From positions 15,197,406 through 15,261,405 of the forward strand of contig NC_037257.1 in NCBI RefSeq assembly GCF_000002425.4: a stretch of DNA of 64,000 nucleotides. The letters run 5' to 3'. Positions 35,632-52,300 of this stretch are shown here, in pieces; position 1 is the first letter of the stretch, and each line of letters starts with the position of its first letter. The notes under the pieces are model-generated. The model ran no database searches. It had not been told where the DNA came from and saw only the letters and a program-made list of their open reading frames with translations. This DNA comes from Physcomitrium patens. Taxonomy: Eukaryota > Streptophyta > Bryopsida > Funariales > Funariaceae. The position numbers were made by a program, and so were the translations under genes.

Positions 35632-38600
35632 ATGGATGAAGGAGATATTGAAGCTGTAGAGGACTCTCAGGTCTTAGTAGCTAGCTCTTTGGAAGATGAC
35701 AGCACAAATGAAGGGCCGCACAATGAGCTTCTGCAGATGCAAAGAATTCGTGAGCTGGATATGGAGCCATTAGAGGAAGAGGAGGCTGATTCTGAAGCTG
35801 GCCATTCCCTCAGTGACAATGATTCAAGGTTTTTGCCCTCATCAGTACCCCTGATACATCCCCTATTGGTTCTGAGTGGCTGCCGGCCTCTGTGAAGCAT
35901 TTCTTTTGTCCTTCTCGCATGTTACGATATATAGTGATCGAATTTGCTTTGTGTTTCAAATGGTGATCCTCCCGTCGCTCTTTTAGCTTCGAAGTAGCTA
36001 CTGTACAATATAGTTCATCTCTATCGCTCTACTGGAGAGGAGTGAATGCACATTACCGCCGCACCCTCCCCCCCCTCCGCCCAGAGTTTCTGATTGCTGA
36101 TTCTTTACAGCTTTCTCTTCTTGGGGAATAGGTCGTCCGTAGGATCTGCACTGGTGGTTTTGTTCATCTCATTTTCGAGGATTGAAGCTCGATTCTAGAA
36201 TCCTTAGTAGTGAGTGTTATAGAGACACTGAAATGATTCCGTTTGGGGCTCTGTTTTAGCAAAATCCATCCTAAAAGAAGTCCGTTTGGTGCCTAACACG
36301 GATTTCGTATGTTTGTAAGGTATCTGTCATTCTTTTCACCCGTCTTTGATTTGACTCACTTCGAGACATCCTTGTGACAAGCCTAGATACGTAGTGTTTG
36401 TAATCTTAATCGAGTTCCAATTGCGATGGATAGTATTTTGTGTGCTAGGATTGTTTGTAAAAGCCTCGATCCTCTTCAACGGCTGCGATTTGCAATGAAC
36501 ATCTTCCTCAGGCAGCAAATGTCAAATGTTCATCCTTATTGTAGTGCCATGGTGTAGATCATATTATTAGTCTCGTACATTCTGGTTTTGATCGCATGCA
36601 GGTATAAAGGACCTGGCCGTTCTCAGCTGCAATTTGCGGTAATTTGCAGTTGCGAATGCTTATTTCCTTCTTCGATTTCCATCTTCAGAGCTTGATCTGA
36701 ATCCGTATTGCCTTAGGGGATAGTGTGTTTCATCAGAGTATTCCTCACAATGAGTCGTGCGAACCAGCGGAAGAGTGGTTTAAAGGAGTTCGAGGATAAA
36801 TTAATGGTGATGATGGAGAATTACATCCTGTTATTTCAATTGCCTAAGTGTAGGCAGGCGTTTTGCTTCGAATGAATGCTTCTAATTCTTGTTCTGAAGA
36901 GATTGAACGTCGGTCTGAAAGGTATTGGTATTCTGATCTGATATCAAGATTGTGTCTCTGAAGACATGATCTTGACTAGATGAAAGTGAATGCCTAAGTC
37001 TGTGTCATGTTGCAGGTGTGAATATTTTTCCGAATTCACAGCGAGTGGATTTGGCGTATCGTTGTAATGAAGCAATATTTTAGAGCAGTTCTAGGACTTA
37101 CATGTATTAGTCACGCTCTGTTCATAATCTGCATTGCTACTATTCGAATTTTTCTGCCGTTGTTTTTTCACAGTATCCTTAGGTGGTTCCGATTTTGCTA
37201 TTATTTTTTTATTATTATATGGGGTTCAATTACAATCATTCATGATAGGAATATACTCCTAGTGTTTGATGCTGAAACCTCAAGTGGGAGAATTTTTAAG
37301 CTACTTACTACACTCTTGCGAAATCATGGTCAAGTTTTATTTCGTCGGTCTAAGCTCTGAGTCAATTTCATTGGATTGGGAGCACGTAATCTGCGTATTG
37401 CGGGATCTAATGATTTTTCGCTGCTTGCAGCGGCTCGGGTGAGGAAGTGCAATGAACAGTGTACATATGTCCAACTTTATCTTGAGTTGATTTGATTATG
37501 TTAGTTGTCGGCAATCTTTCAGAGTATGGATGATCAATTGGTCTTCTTTTCGGAATAAATAGGTTCCTGTATTTCTTAAGCTTTCTAGAAGAAGCCTGAG
37601 ATGAAGTGGCTCGTAGTATTGGGGTACGGCAAAGAACTACGATGAATATGCTACCAAGCGTAACAATGGTTTTAGCCGGTGCAAACCACTATTGGTTTTT
37701 GTTCTATTTCTTAAGACTGACATCGAGATATCTGATCCTATTGGACATAGAATTAAAACCCGCATGTCGTATGCTACCACGGTAGGTGGCTGCAGTGTAT
37801 TAGCACAGTCGCTCTGGAAATATCGAAACTTCTAGCAGTGATTGATACTTATCTTTCATTTGAATTTGCCTGTGACTGATTTCAGTTTGAGCGGACGAGG
37901 GGATGGAGGCGGTCGTCAAATGGGTGGATTCACCTTCGATACTAACTTGGCTTCTATGCACACATACTTAGGAGGTACAGATGTTCAGTGGCTTGGATGT
38001 ATTTCGTCAATTGCATCATGGTTGGTGAGGCATCTGGCATTTGTAGGGAAGTGTGCATTGATATCGGATCATTGTCTAGTTACTCTAGCGTATTCGATCT
38101 CTTGGACGAATGATGTGAGCCTTCAACACTCTGGTTACGAAACACAGAAATTTCGGTTTTTGTTTTTGGGCGTTTGGGGCCTTCCAAGCTCATGAAACGT
38201 GTTGTATGCATCAGTTGAGCAACGCGTGCTACTTTTGACTAGCTTGTGTTATCGTTTGGCCTCGGCTTTGTTTCGAGTTACATGTAGTGTTTATGAAAGC
38301 TATATTCAATGCGTAATAACTCAATTTCTCAGGCGAACTTTTATTTGTATCTTATCGCAGAAGTCGATGACGTACATAGTAGTCGCTCCTTTGCCGATGG
38401 CGGTGCGCTCCTCACGCTGCCAATGTTTTACCTAGAGGGTAAGTTGATGAATTTTGTGGATTAAGGGCTTTTTTTCTCTGTGAATCACGATTGTAACGGC
38501 AGTTCAAGAAGTACAATTAGTTTGCCCTGAGGAGTCTGATGTTCTGGATTGGTTCTGACACATGTAGGGATAGTGTTATTCCCTGAGGATACACTGCCGC

Positions 38601-41600
38601 TTCGAGTTCTGCAACCGAGATTCAAGGCTGCAGTAGATAGAGCTATGCGGAATGATGAGGCTTTGAATACAATTGGTGTGATACATGTGCGAGCAAGAGA
38701 TGGGCATGTCCATGTTGCATCCATCGGCACGACTGCCGAAGTAAGTGTAATTAAGTTGCGGAGCATGTTCGTTACTTTGTCATGCAACCATCATCTTGGT
38801 ATGATGCATTGCCTTTTGTCATCGTTTCTGTTAATTTGGCACATCATCGTCCATTACTATTTTTGAAGCTAGTTTTACTTTTGTTCTAGTGTTAAAACTT
38901 TAATGATATTATGGGATCCATTTTGTAGATTCGTCAACTACGCCATCTTAATGATGGCTCCATAAATGTGGTAACGAAAGGCCGCCAACGGTTCCGCATT
39001 TGCAAAGCGTGGACTGAATCTGATGGAGCAGTACGTGTTTTTCTCACTTTTCGTCTGCCACTGTTTGTACGATAAGTTAAGTGTATGACGTTTGAATCAA
39101 TTGCCTCTGAGTATTCGTTTAATATTTCTATTTTGGACACTCTACATTGGGCGTTCTGTGACTTTTCCATCGTGAACGAGCATTTTAGTGGATTGTTGCT
39201 GTTGAAGGTCACCTATTACACCCTTAGGAGCTTCGAAACCTCAATTTCAGTAGTATTTAGGTTTCGAGTCATTATTGTTTCCTTTATTATAGATTTTGTT
39301 TGTGTCAAATCTTGGACATTTACTAATGTCAATATTCGAGGATGTAACGTGACCAAAAAAGAAAAAGAAAAAAGTGTAGATGTTTATGTTTTGGGTACTT
39401 ATGTTCTCTTATAACTTCAGGTATATTGATTACAATATACTTATCATTACAGCAACTTACCAATTTGGACTCGCGTGTTTGCAGTTGTTCGCTCAAGTTC
39501 AAATTATTGAAGAGGAAACTCCTCTGCATATTCCAAGAGATTCATTCAGTCATTTAGCCGCAGTACCTACTTTCCACAGTGGCAAAGTTCCTCGTGCAGC
39601 TACTACATCTCCACTTCCATACGAGCATAGCGATGATGAAGCAGGTCTCCAAGCTGATGCTGACGATTATGATGATTCAGAGTCGGATTCTGGACCTGAA
39701 GAAGATAGGCTGTTGCGAAGGTCAGTGCTGGGTACAATGTTCATAACTCTTTCGATTCCCCTTTTGGTTTCAATTTTAGTTCTGATTTTCAAAGAAAGCA
39801 CTATGGAATTTGAAACATTTTGTTGCAAATGATATTGGTGCTTGATTGAAGACACCCAATCATTGTTCATAGTTAAGAACAATTAATCATTGCTTCAATG
39901 TCCAGTATGATTATTGTAGCGAATTTCTTGCCTTGAGTCTCTGAAGGGTGTTGCAGCTAAAAATTTCTTAGAATTCAAATTTCGAGCATGTATGAATTCT
40001 AAAACTAGAGAATTTTTTAACTTTAATTTTGTTTTGTTTTGTTTTGTTTTGTTTTATTGTTTTCCTCTTCGTGTTTTCTTATTTTATTTTATTTTTGCTT
40101 TCCTTTCCCCAACTAGTACATTTACAGGTTAGAAACCATCTTCAAAAAGATAAAGTGTGAAATTCCTAATTGTTTTGTTGCTACTATCCCTGAAGTGGCA
40201 GGACCTCAGATTTTCCTTTCTTATAAAAGTTTGTTCAACAGAAAGTCAGTATCGATATCTACAAGACAAGATGTGAATGTTGTTGGCGCTCCCTAACATA
40301 ATAATAATTCTAGATTTTTAGTCAGTTGTTCTCAATTTCATCGAAATATAATGAAATATTATCTCTGATGAACTCTGAGAATTGGAACCTGTGAATTCTT
40401 TACAAAATTAAAAAGCGATTTCGTTAATTTTTGTCCGTAAGGGCATGATTTACAAATCCACTTCAAAAGAATGTCACAAGTGGCATGTTGTAACACATCT
40501 TAGGAGTGAAATCATGCTGACGGACGTCCTTTTTGCTGTGTAGGCTTACACGATTTGCAACTGAGAGTACGGAACTTCTTCGGGCGCTGGAAAGAGGGGT
40601 GGCAGAAGATGAGAGCAGCGAGGAGGAGGAAAGGCTGAGATGGTGGTCACGAAGAAGAAGAGTTCGCCAAAGAGGCGTGGATAATTTTGAGGTAGGAAAC
40701 GATAGAGGTGAAGAACCTCAATCAAGTGGGGAAACACAAACAGTTGATGCATCACATAGCAATGGACGACGTGTGTATCCTGGAGAGTCGTCTGTGGTTT
40801 CGAACGGACATGCGGATAACATGAAAAGGCCTCCCGAAGGTGGACGTGGTGGCTGTTGTAAAGCCTGGGGTACTGATGCAGGGAAGTGGAGGTATAGGGC
40901 CCAGCGATCAGCGTGGCCTCATTGGGTCTATCGCCAATTTGATGCGTATGATTTGGCAAGGAGAGCTGCTGGTATGCTCGCACCTCATGTGGTTTCGCGG
41001 TCTATGGTGCCAATATTTTTGCAGCAGGAATAATTAGGGGGTTCTTTCTCTGCAAGTAAACCATCACCGAGACTTTTGGGTTTTAGGTGTGAGGGGGCAT
41101 ACGAATAATTTTGTTGCGTTGTGGATGTGTCTTGGCATTGGTCCTTCCTGTTCTTCAACCATGGTGTGCTATACTTGTGGGTGGGTTTGACAGACATGTT
41201 GAGGCAAATGGCCGAACTCCCTCGTATGGAGGCTATGGTTCGTACACCTTCTTTGCTGTCTTATTACATAGCCAGCAATATGCCTCTTCAAGATGCTACC
41301 CGGCAGGAGCTTCTTGAAGTTGACGGGACCGTGTATCGTCTGCGACGGGAGATTGAGTTGTTGGAGTCAATGGACCAGCTTCGCTGTAAACGATGCTTGG
41401 TAGGTTAATAAGTTTTCATATATAAATATAAATATATAAATAAATATATAAAATAAAAATAAAAATAAAAATATATTCCTCGCAATATACGCACGTTCCA
41501 AGAATATTACATCTACAAATGATTCGGATTGAAGAAGAGCCGAAGCAACTTTGTAGATCCTATGTCATTTAATAGATGAGCATCGCAAGTGGTAGTTCAT

Positions 41601-42369
41601 AATCCATTATGTAGATACTCAGTTTGGGTTTTGGAATGTACCATGTGGAGCTTTAGCAGTGAGGACGCTTGGAGGATCAATTCAGCTGTCTAACTGGTAA
41701 TTTTGTGTTGTCAGGATATAAAAGCAAGGCGCAGTGACATGCTTGTGATGTCAGCAGATGGGCCCATCAGTGCTTTTGTCAACGCCCATGGCTATGTTCA
41801 TGAGACCCTCACTTTGCAACGTGCTAGTAGGCTCGTTTTGGCTGGACAGCCCCAGACGGCGAACAGCTGGTTTCCTGGGTCAGTCATCTCCACTTTCGAA
41901 AATGTCTTGATCCTCTGTGTTTTGTATTTGGTGGATGTTGGACGTCGTTTTCATACGAGAAATGCTACCTTTGGATACTCTTGACAATGATGGTCAGAAT
42001 GGTCTTGAGAAATACTTCTTACTTATCGTGTACTAGCTGTCGCTTCTATGGATGTTTACTTTCGTAACGTATTGCGACTTACCATGAGCTCAAGTTGAAT
42101 CGTGGTTGGTGCATCGAAGCCTGCTCTGTTCACTGCTTCTACTGACTTTCTTTTGCCCAAACACATGAAACAGAGATAATCTCTTGAAATAGTGTGATTG
42201 CTGTTTAAAACATGTGTTTGCATTGGGTTGCAGGTATGCCTGGGTTTTAGCTGAGTGTTCTGCATGTACTGAGCACATGGGATGGCGATTCACAGCTGTT
42301 GCTAAGGAAACCAGACCGAAGGCTTTTTGGGGCATTCGAAGGTCACAGTTGGCAGACAACAGTTCCTAG
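35632..42369 (+). CDS. CRBN: Cereblon, CRL4 substrate receptor (ten coding exons)
   Basis: Exons are 35632-35828, 37886-37974, 38361-38438, 38568-38740, 38929-39030, 39485-39720, 40544-40971, 41194-41399, 41715-41878 and 42234-42369 (TAG). All phases agree, giving 602 residues. After an acidic amino end comes FDTNLASMHTYLG, then the LON-like domain (LLTLPMFYLEGIVLFPEDTLP, then GTTAEIRQLRHL and GRQRFRI), a helical part (WPHWVYRQFDAYDLARRAAD), and the C-terminal CULT domain. Zinc cysteines are 499, 502, 566 and 569. The pocket tryptophans, equivalent to human W380, W386 and W400, are W555, W561 and W575. In animals this protein docks substrates to CUL4-DDB1; the same role is inferred here. Unusual is a long Asp/Glu-, Arg- and Ser-rich insertion (about residues 235-405). 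Intron 1 is 2.06 kb. Confidence 0.95.
40026..40056. repeat. (GTTTT)n pentanucleotide repeat in a cereblon intron
   Basis: About five to six perfect TTTTG units lie in intron 6, between exons ending at 39720 and starting at 40544. Confidence 0.9.
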
Positions 42370-44150
42370 AATCGCCGTGTACATTTCTGGTACTCTGGAT
42401 TGAAGTTTTAGCTTTTTATGCTTCTGGGGATTAGTCACACTGGATCAGGGTCAGGCTTGGCTACATAGAGTTTACTGGTGTACATATGACCGTAGAGAAA
42501 AGCATACTTTGCGTCAATGTTAGAAGCTATGTAGGGTCTTTCCAATTTTCCTTCCACGTGTGGAAGTGCTACTCTTTACAAACTTAAGAACTTCAGACTT
42601 ATGGAATCTGGTCGCACTGGTCGTCACAAGCTGTTGTTCCATTTTAAGGAAGTTACCAGAAATCTGCTTCTAGACCCAAGTGTAGTTCTGTTCAGAACAC
42701 TATATTTGTCGGATAGGCTGTGCAGTCGTGATGTAAACTTGGTATCAGCTGTGAACAAGTTACCTTCATTGAGCTCAGCGTCATGTGAAGGCTATTTGGT
42801 CATACTCATTGATTATCAATACCGTTTCGCAGCCATGAGTATCCAGATCTTAGAAATCATGATATGAATTTCGTCTCAGGAAGGACTGCAACGGAGTACA
42901 ATTTTTAGGACGTGAGACTAGCAATTGACAGCGTCAAACCTCATCCAGCCTGGCGATAGTTCAGCACACAGAGCTTTTGTACATTTTTTTGGAAATGTTT
43001 ATGTTATATGCCTCCGACGTTGGGTCATTAGTGCTCAATTACATAGAGAAATGTGTAATTCTCAACCTTCATGTACATTTTACATTCACGTTGTCGAGCA
43101 AATCTAGATTGGTCCGGGAATCTTTTATAGCCTGTTGTGACGACAGGTTTTGGACTCCGCTGGATTCGCATTCTAAAACGGTTTCTTAATGTGCACTTCA
43201 AACTGCTAAGGTTCAAAAACCGATTTGGGTGCTTATCTACAGACACAGGATTCAATTCAATGAAATCTGATATCTCGAATAGATTCATGGTACGGTACTT
43301 TTCATGAACCAGGTTGGCAAATGACTTTTGGTTTACGTCACTAACTTTTGAAGAATTTGGGTCAATGAGGATTTGGTGAACGTGAATCTGTGCAGATTGG
43401 TGCAGGAACTTCTTCGTGTGACCACCCTCTGGAGAAATGAACTCACGTTTATGGTCGACATGCATGGACTGCTATAGCTGGAAATTGTTCCGGTCAAATC
43501 AGTGAGAAGGTTGAAGTTCTGCGAAGAAAGTAAGGTACTGTCACTTTGCAGCTTTGTTGTTGAAATTTGTTTGAGGCATTAGAGTCAAAAGGAACGAGCG
43601 CCAGCGATGGTGTACAAGGAACGGGATGCAAGCTGAGGCTTGTTAGAATAGTGATGCTGAGCATAGGTTTGCATTGAGAACATGGGAGGCATTGAAATGG
43701 TATTTGGCGCTGGATTCGAAACTGTACCACAGCCAGCTTCAGGTTTGCCGCCCAGCAACATCTTATCGAACGACTGTCTTGATTCTTGGAGAGCACTCCC
43801 AGCACCATCAATTTCTACCCTTGTTTCTAAAGCAGTGAAGGAAGGATTCTAAGTCGAGTCTTTATGTTTTCCATTCTCACACACTCATTCAAAAACTAAC
43901 GGCCCACTGTGATTTTCCTCTAACAATTATAACATTGGACTTCATCTAAAACAACACATTAATCGTATGCTCAAACTACAATCACACCATAAATTGTTAT
44001 ATACCTCAAATTGCTATACACACATCCATTAAGTCTGTATACACAACCATTATGTCTATACACACACCCACAACTTTGTTTTACATGGGATTAAAAGAGA
44101 AGTTTTGAATTGTGTTGGTGTAACTCAAAAGGATTGAATGATGGTAACAA
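42370..44150. other. 3' flank of cereblon; no second gene seen
   Basis: The 3' UTR and terminator must lie here. Several short frames (for example 42601-42867 plus) have no recognisable content. Confidence 0.45.
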
Positions 44151-44280
44151 GGAAGAGAGGAAGGAGGTTTGGAATCCATGCTGGGACAAGGAAGAGGGGA
44201 CGAGGGGATTAAAACCTACACCAAGACAAGGAAGATGAGGAGGTCTAGTACCCTGCCGAGACAAGGAAGAGAGGCCTTGG
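44140..44280. repeat. Purine-rich imperfect tandem repeat
   Basis: The motif GACAAGGAAGA occurs three times, spaced about 40 bases apart, each followed by G/A-rich sequence and then a T-A-C/C-C-T turn. Immediately before, 44020-44080 has short repeated CTATACACACA-like units. Confidence 0.6.
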
Positions 44281-44289
44281 GTGTGATGT

Positions 44290-44557
44290 AATGGCTAAGC
44301 ACATAGCAACTTGGAGTGTGCTTGTAACTTGTCTTCATGATATCATTAGTAAAGCAATATTGGATAGCTTTGCCATTAATATATTTGTATTGTACAAAAG
44401 AAGAAAACACTCATCACAGTTAACATTGAAAGTGTTACACTTGTTCAAAAATGAAACATGCTTTTACAATTTATTTGTAGATTATAATTGTGGACATTTT
44501 ATTATAAGTGATTTAACTTTAATCAACATGATTGTAATGATATTCTTATTTCATCAA

Positions 44558-44595
<38 letters not shown>

Positions 44596-46660
44596 CAAAA
44601 AACACACAAAAGTTTTTCTATCATCTAAAATTTAAGCATGAATGTTGAATTTTTTATATATTAAGTGAATGATATTTAGTAATATATATAAATTTAAAAT
44701 TCAGGTTATTATAAAAGTTATTCTAAATTTGTATTATATATGGTATAGAATAAAAAATAAATATTCTAATATATAGTATATAGTATAGTACAATTAAAGG
44801 AATATTTTGTTCTAAAAGTCGGTTAAATTAGTTGAATATTATTATTTTTGATTTTTAATTTGAATATTTACTAAATATATAGTTTAATTTTTAAATAAAT
44901 AAAAAATATATATTAAAAATATACTTATAAAAAATGATAGTCCCTTAAATATATTATGCAAAATTAAACATATTAAAGGTCAAAGTTGTAATGAAAAAAA
45001 TTGTTAAAAAGGTATGTGATTTGAACAAAGTGAATACTTTAAGAATTTTAAACTTGTTAAAAGTTAAACAAGAACAAATTCGGCCATGCTTTATATAAAA
45101 TTCAATTATGTGTTTTTCTTTTAAAATTTTTATTTTCACAAACTTAACTTAATCTAAAATCAAAATAATATATGTATGTATGTATGTATGTATATATATA
45201 TATATATATATATAAGATAGTAATATTTAGAATAATCAGATTTTATTAAAAAAATCTATTGCTGACGTCTTAAATTACTTTATACTGATTTGGATGTTTT
45301 ATATGCCTTATTTTGTGCACTCTTACTTGCCAAAATAATTTTATAATTAAATGATGTATTGGATGATTTGTACACAAAAGAATGGAATCAAGATTCTTTA
45401 AATTTATGAATATGGATGTAAAAGAAAGACAACTGTATTTTACAAATGGAGATGATTTTTAAATATTTGTAGGGATGAAGATTTTATCTTGAACATTACA
45501 GCTTTACACAAAAGAATGAGGCTTGCCACATGTCATGTGAAAGTTTCATCAAATAGCAAAAAAGACTTTATGTGTAAAAAAACATGCAATAGGTTAGAAC
45601 TTTCAAATTTTGTTACAAGCTGAAATCAAGAATCTTCCCTTGGTTCACTTTACACTTCAAAAAACTAATTAAAAACTGTAAGAGATATAATTTATATTGT
45701 CTTTTGTAACATGAATAATATAGTTCCTAAGATTTTGCATTGAGCCCTCTTCAAGAAGTTAATTTTTGTATAAACTTGAGGTATACCAAAAATTGATAAA
45801 AAATTGATAATTCCTTCTTCAAAAATTCAATTTATTTTTTATTTTTATCATAATCATTTGAATCTATCCTATTTAAAAACATTATAAAAAAATGGTTTAA
45901 TTCATCTCATATGCTCTTCTTATTTCGTAATATCTACAAAATCCAAATCTTACAAAGAAAATGTTTTCTTCACCAAATGGATGACCTTCAAAAGACTTCC
46001 AAACCATGACATTCCAAAGTGAATCTTAGAATATATGCTTAACCTACTTGACCTTAACAATAAGGTTCTCATAGTTGGTACATCAGATATTTTCAGGGCT
46101 TACGACTTTTTGTGACATTCATGTAAAGTGCAACAAAAGCTTCCATTAACGAATATGCCGTAAAAATATGTTTATTCGGGGTATCTATCTTAGATTCAAC
46201 TTGAAATGTGTAAGTTATAAGAGATCTAAAAACAGAACCTCTAGATTCCACAAGCCCTAACCTGTATCCTTCTTCAAGTTAAGGTACGCTCCATGAGTAC
46301 AAAATCAAATAAAAAGGAACCGATCTTGGTGAAGGTGTGCACACAACAAAATGCTATACAAACCGTTGATTCTGGTCACAAATTTCTAGGATCTTGTGAT
46401 GACTGGTGCTAATAGTCATCATAAAAAGAAAAACAAGGGATGAAATAACAATTCAAAATGAGCATCACACGGCTTAGATACAGGTGTATTTTCCAATAAA
46501 ACAATAGAGTTGGAAAGTCCTGTGCAGATGAGATAAGTTCTGCAGCATTTCGCTGGAACTGATTACAGGCTCATTTACAAGGGCAGGTAAAAACCTCTGC
46601 TGCATCCACTGTTCCAAACTGACAAATCTCAAGAAGTTCAGATATAGATAGCCAAATATC
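44290..46660. other. AT-rich spacer between cereblon and RPT5
   Basis: (TA)n runs lie at about 44567-44592 and 45190-45213, the latter preceded by TATG units. No transposon domain or gene was recognised. Confidence 0.5.
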
Positions 46661-46680
46661 AAGACATTGAGGACTAATGT

Positions 46681-50357
<3,677 letters not shown>

Positions 50358-50620
50358 GATATTCGTGCTCCTTTCTTCACTAATCCTTCTCCCTTCTAAT
50401 CAATATCTCCCTCTACACAACCAAATTGCAGCTTCAATCCCTCACAATCTCGTCGCACCTTGAGAGATTGAGCTTCCTTAGGGCTTGCAAATAGGGCTTC
50501 GACGGGGAAGCAAGCGTCAGGTTCTCACCGTTCAACCCTCACGGTGGGCCTCGCTCTACGTTCATCCACTTTCAGCCTCTTGACGAATGAACTATTGTTT
50601 CATCCATTCCCGTGTGCTTT
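50358..50620 (-). promoter_or_regulatory. Probable RPT5 5' UTR and core promoter
   Basis: This is the region directly upstream of the RPT5 ATG. On the minus strand it is pyrimidine/purine mixed without a clear TATA box, as usual for housekeeping genes. No defined transcription start could be assigned. Confidence 0.35.
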
Positions 50621-52300
50621 AGCGGCCAACAAGTCCCTTGCATGGTCGGTCTCCTTTCATCTCCTCTCTGTCCAATAACGAACGATCTATACTTTCATCC
50701 GTTTTGCCGCTTGCTTTAGCGGTCTCCTAGTCCACCCCTGATGTTGCCCTTGCGTGATCGCTTAGTTAGCAATTTGCTTTTTACTCTGTCGCTGCTCATG
50801 TTTTTCTTTGGTCTATTCTTTTTTTTGGGAGTATACGGGAGAATTGCCATGTTAGTTCCAGATTTCAAAACGGCTGGTGGTCGTGTTCGACTGTGTGTCA
50901 CTATGGCACTAGTGATTTAGATATGGGTTTTTCTAAATTTGTGGCGGGGGGGGTATCAAGTAATGTCGTCTCGGAATGAGGCTGGAATGGTGAGAGCACT
51001 AAGGCTTCAAACCCCACTTACTAGAATTCTTGAAGGTCTTGCAATTGGTGGGATGTGGAGATAGCTCATGGTGGACGCTTGAAACATATGTTAATGATGA
51101 GGTGAGTACTTGGGCCACAGAAGTGCCCAAATTGGTGGATTAATAATACTGCCCTAATGTGTTGAGTTTAGGGTCTTGAGAAGGACATTTGCAGCTCACT
51201 GCAAGAATTGCGGCTTTGTAGGTTGCAGTGGAGAGAATCTATGCGTGGATTTGTGACGTGTTGAGGTATGCCTGAGCTGGATTTTTCTGAAGAAGAGTCA
51301 CATCTCGGAGTTTTGCAGCATTGCAGCTGGTTGTGGAAAGTGCATAGGTATTTTTTGCAGAAGATGGATTTCATTTGGTATTTGTAATAAGACGTTGGTT
51401 TTGTCCATGTCTCTTTTCCATCGTTGAAATTGAGTGGTCTTAAGTATCGGGGTGAAGAGTTTTGTGTGAAACAGAACATTGTTGATGAAGGCACCCCGTC
51501 ACTCTTACTGGATGAAAACTTTGCTTTGCACCGAACGCGGCCAATCCGACCTAAAACGACCATGTGTCTTTTCTCTCCTGTGCACCCGCTGGCAAGAGAC
51601 TTGCAGAAAAGAGTACATTCTAACCTACTGTTTTAGAAGTCCTCGATCTATTAGAATGCATGTTGTTTTTCTGGCACAGAAAGAAGTCTAGCGAAAGGAG
51701 CTGTTGTGAATGGCTCAGAGGTATGTAAGCATGTACATAACAAAGGGGCCTACTGTGTTATAGCTGGTGATAGATGCGGACGGAAAAAGGTTGTATTGTG
51801 ATTTTTGAGCGTTGTGAGAAGGTTGGGGAAGTCCTTGGAGCTGATGCCCATGACTCCTAGCCAGAATTGTGGAGTGCAACGCATTCCAGTTTTGTCTATG
51901 TAGCCAGTAACACACTGTTGAGAGTGATGAAAGTGCTCCTATTGTTTTTGACTGTAGGACAAAGAAAAGGATGTTTGATCTTGACGATTGTCTTTCTCTT
52001 TCAGGCCTTATGGCTATCAGCTACTCCACTCTCAAGGATTTGTGAATTTGTGCTGCATTATCGCCGCGGACTGAGGGTCTAGTAAGCGTCTATTACGTTC
52101 GGGATTTCGGAGTGTGTATGGGAAAAGCAGGGCATTAGACTAGATGACTACGAGGACACCTTGAGAGGTCTACAAATTGGATTATGTATTGGTCAGGATG
52201 ACGTAGAGCTATTTACAAATTAGGGATTCATGTTTTGGACTTAGGAAAACCTTGACTAAAGTGGGAGTGTCCGGCAGCTAATCAAGCTTGACAATACATC
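50620..52300. other. Mid-GC stretch upstream of RPT5, no gene recognised
   Basis: Frames such as minus 51563-51168 (131 codons) overlap open plus-strand frames and show no family motif. A G run is at about 50944-50952. Confidence 0.35.

Noticed and set aside
37067-37360. Hydrophobic 97-codon frame that could be a membrane protein
   Set aside because: It lies inside cereblon intron 1, its hydrophobicity comes from T-rich sequence, and nothing supports a promoter or splice signals.
51168-51563. 131-codon minus-strand frame upstream of RPT5
   Set aside because: No family signature, and plus-strand frames over the same bases are equally open.
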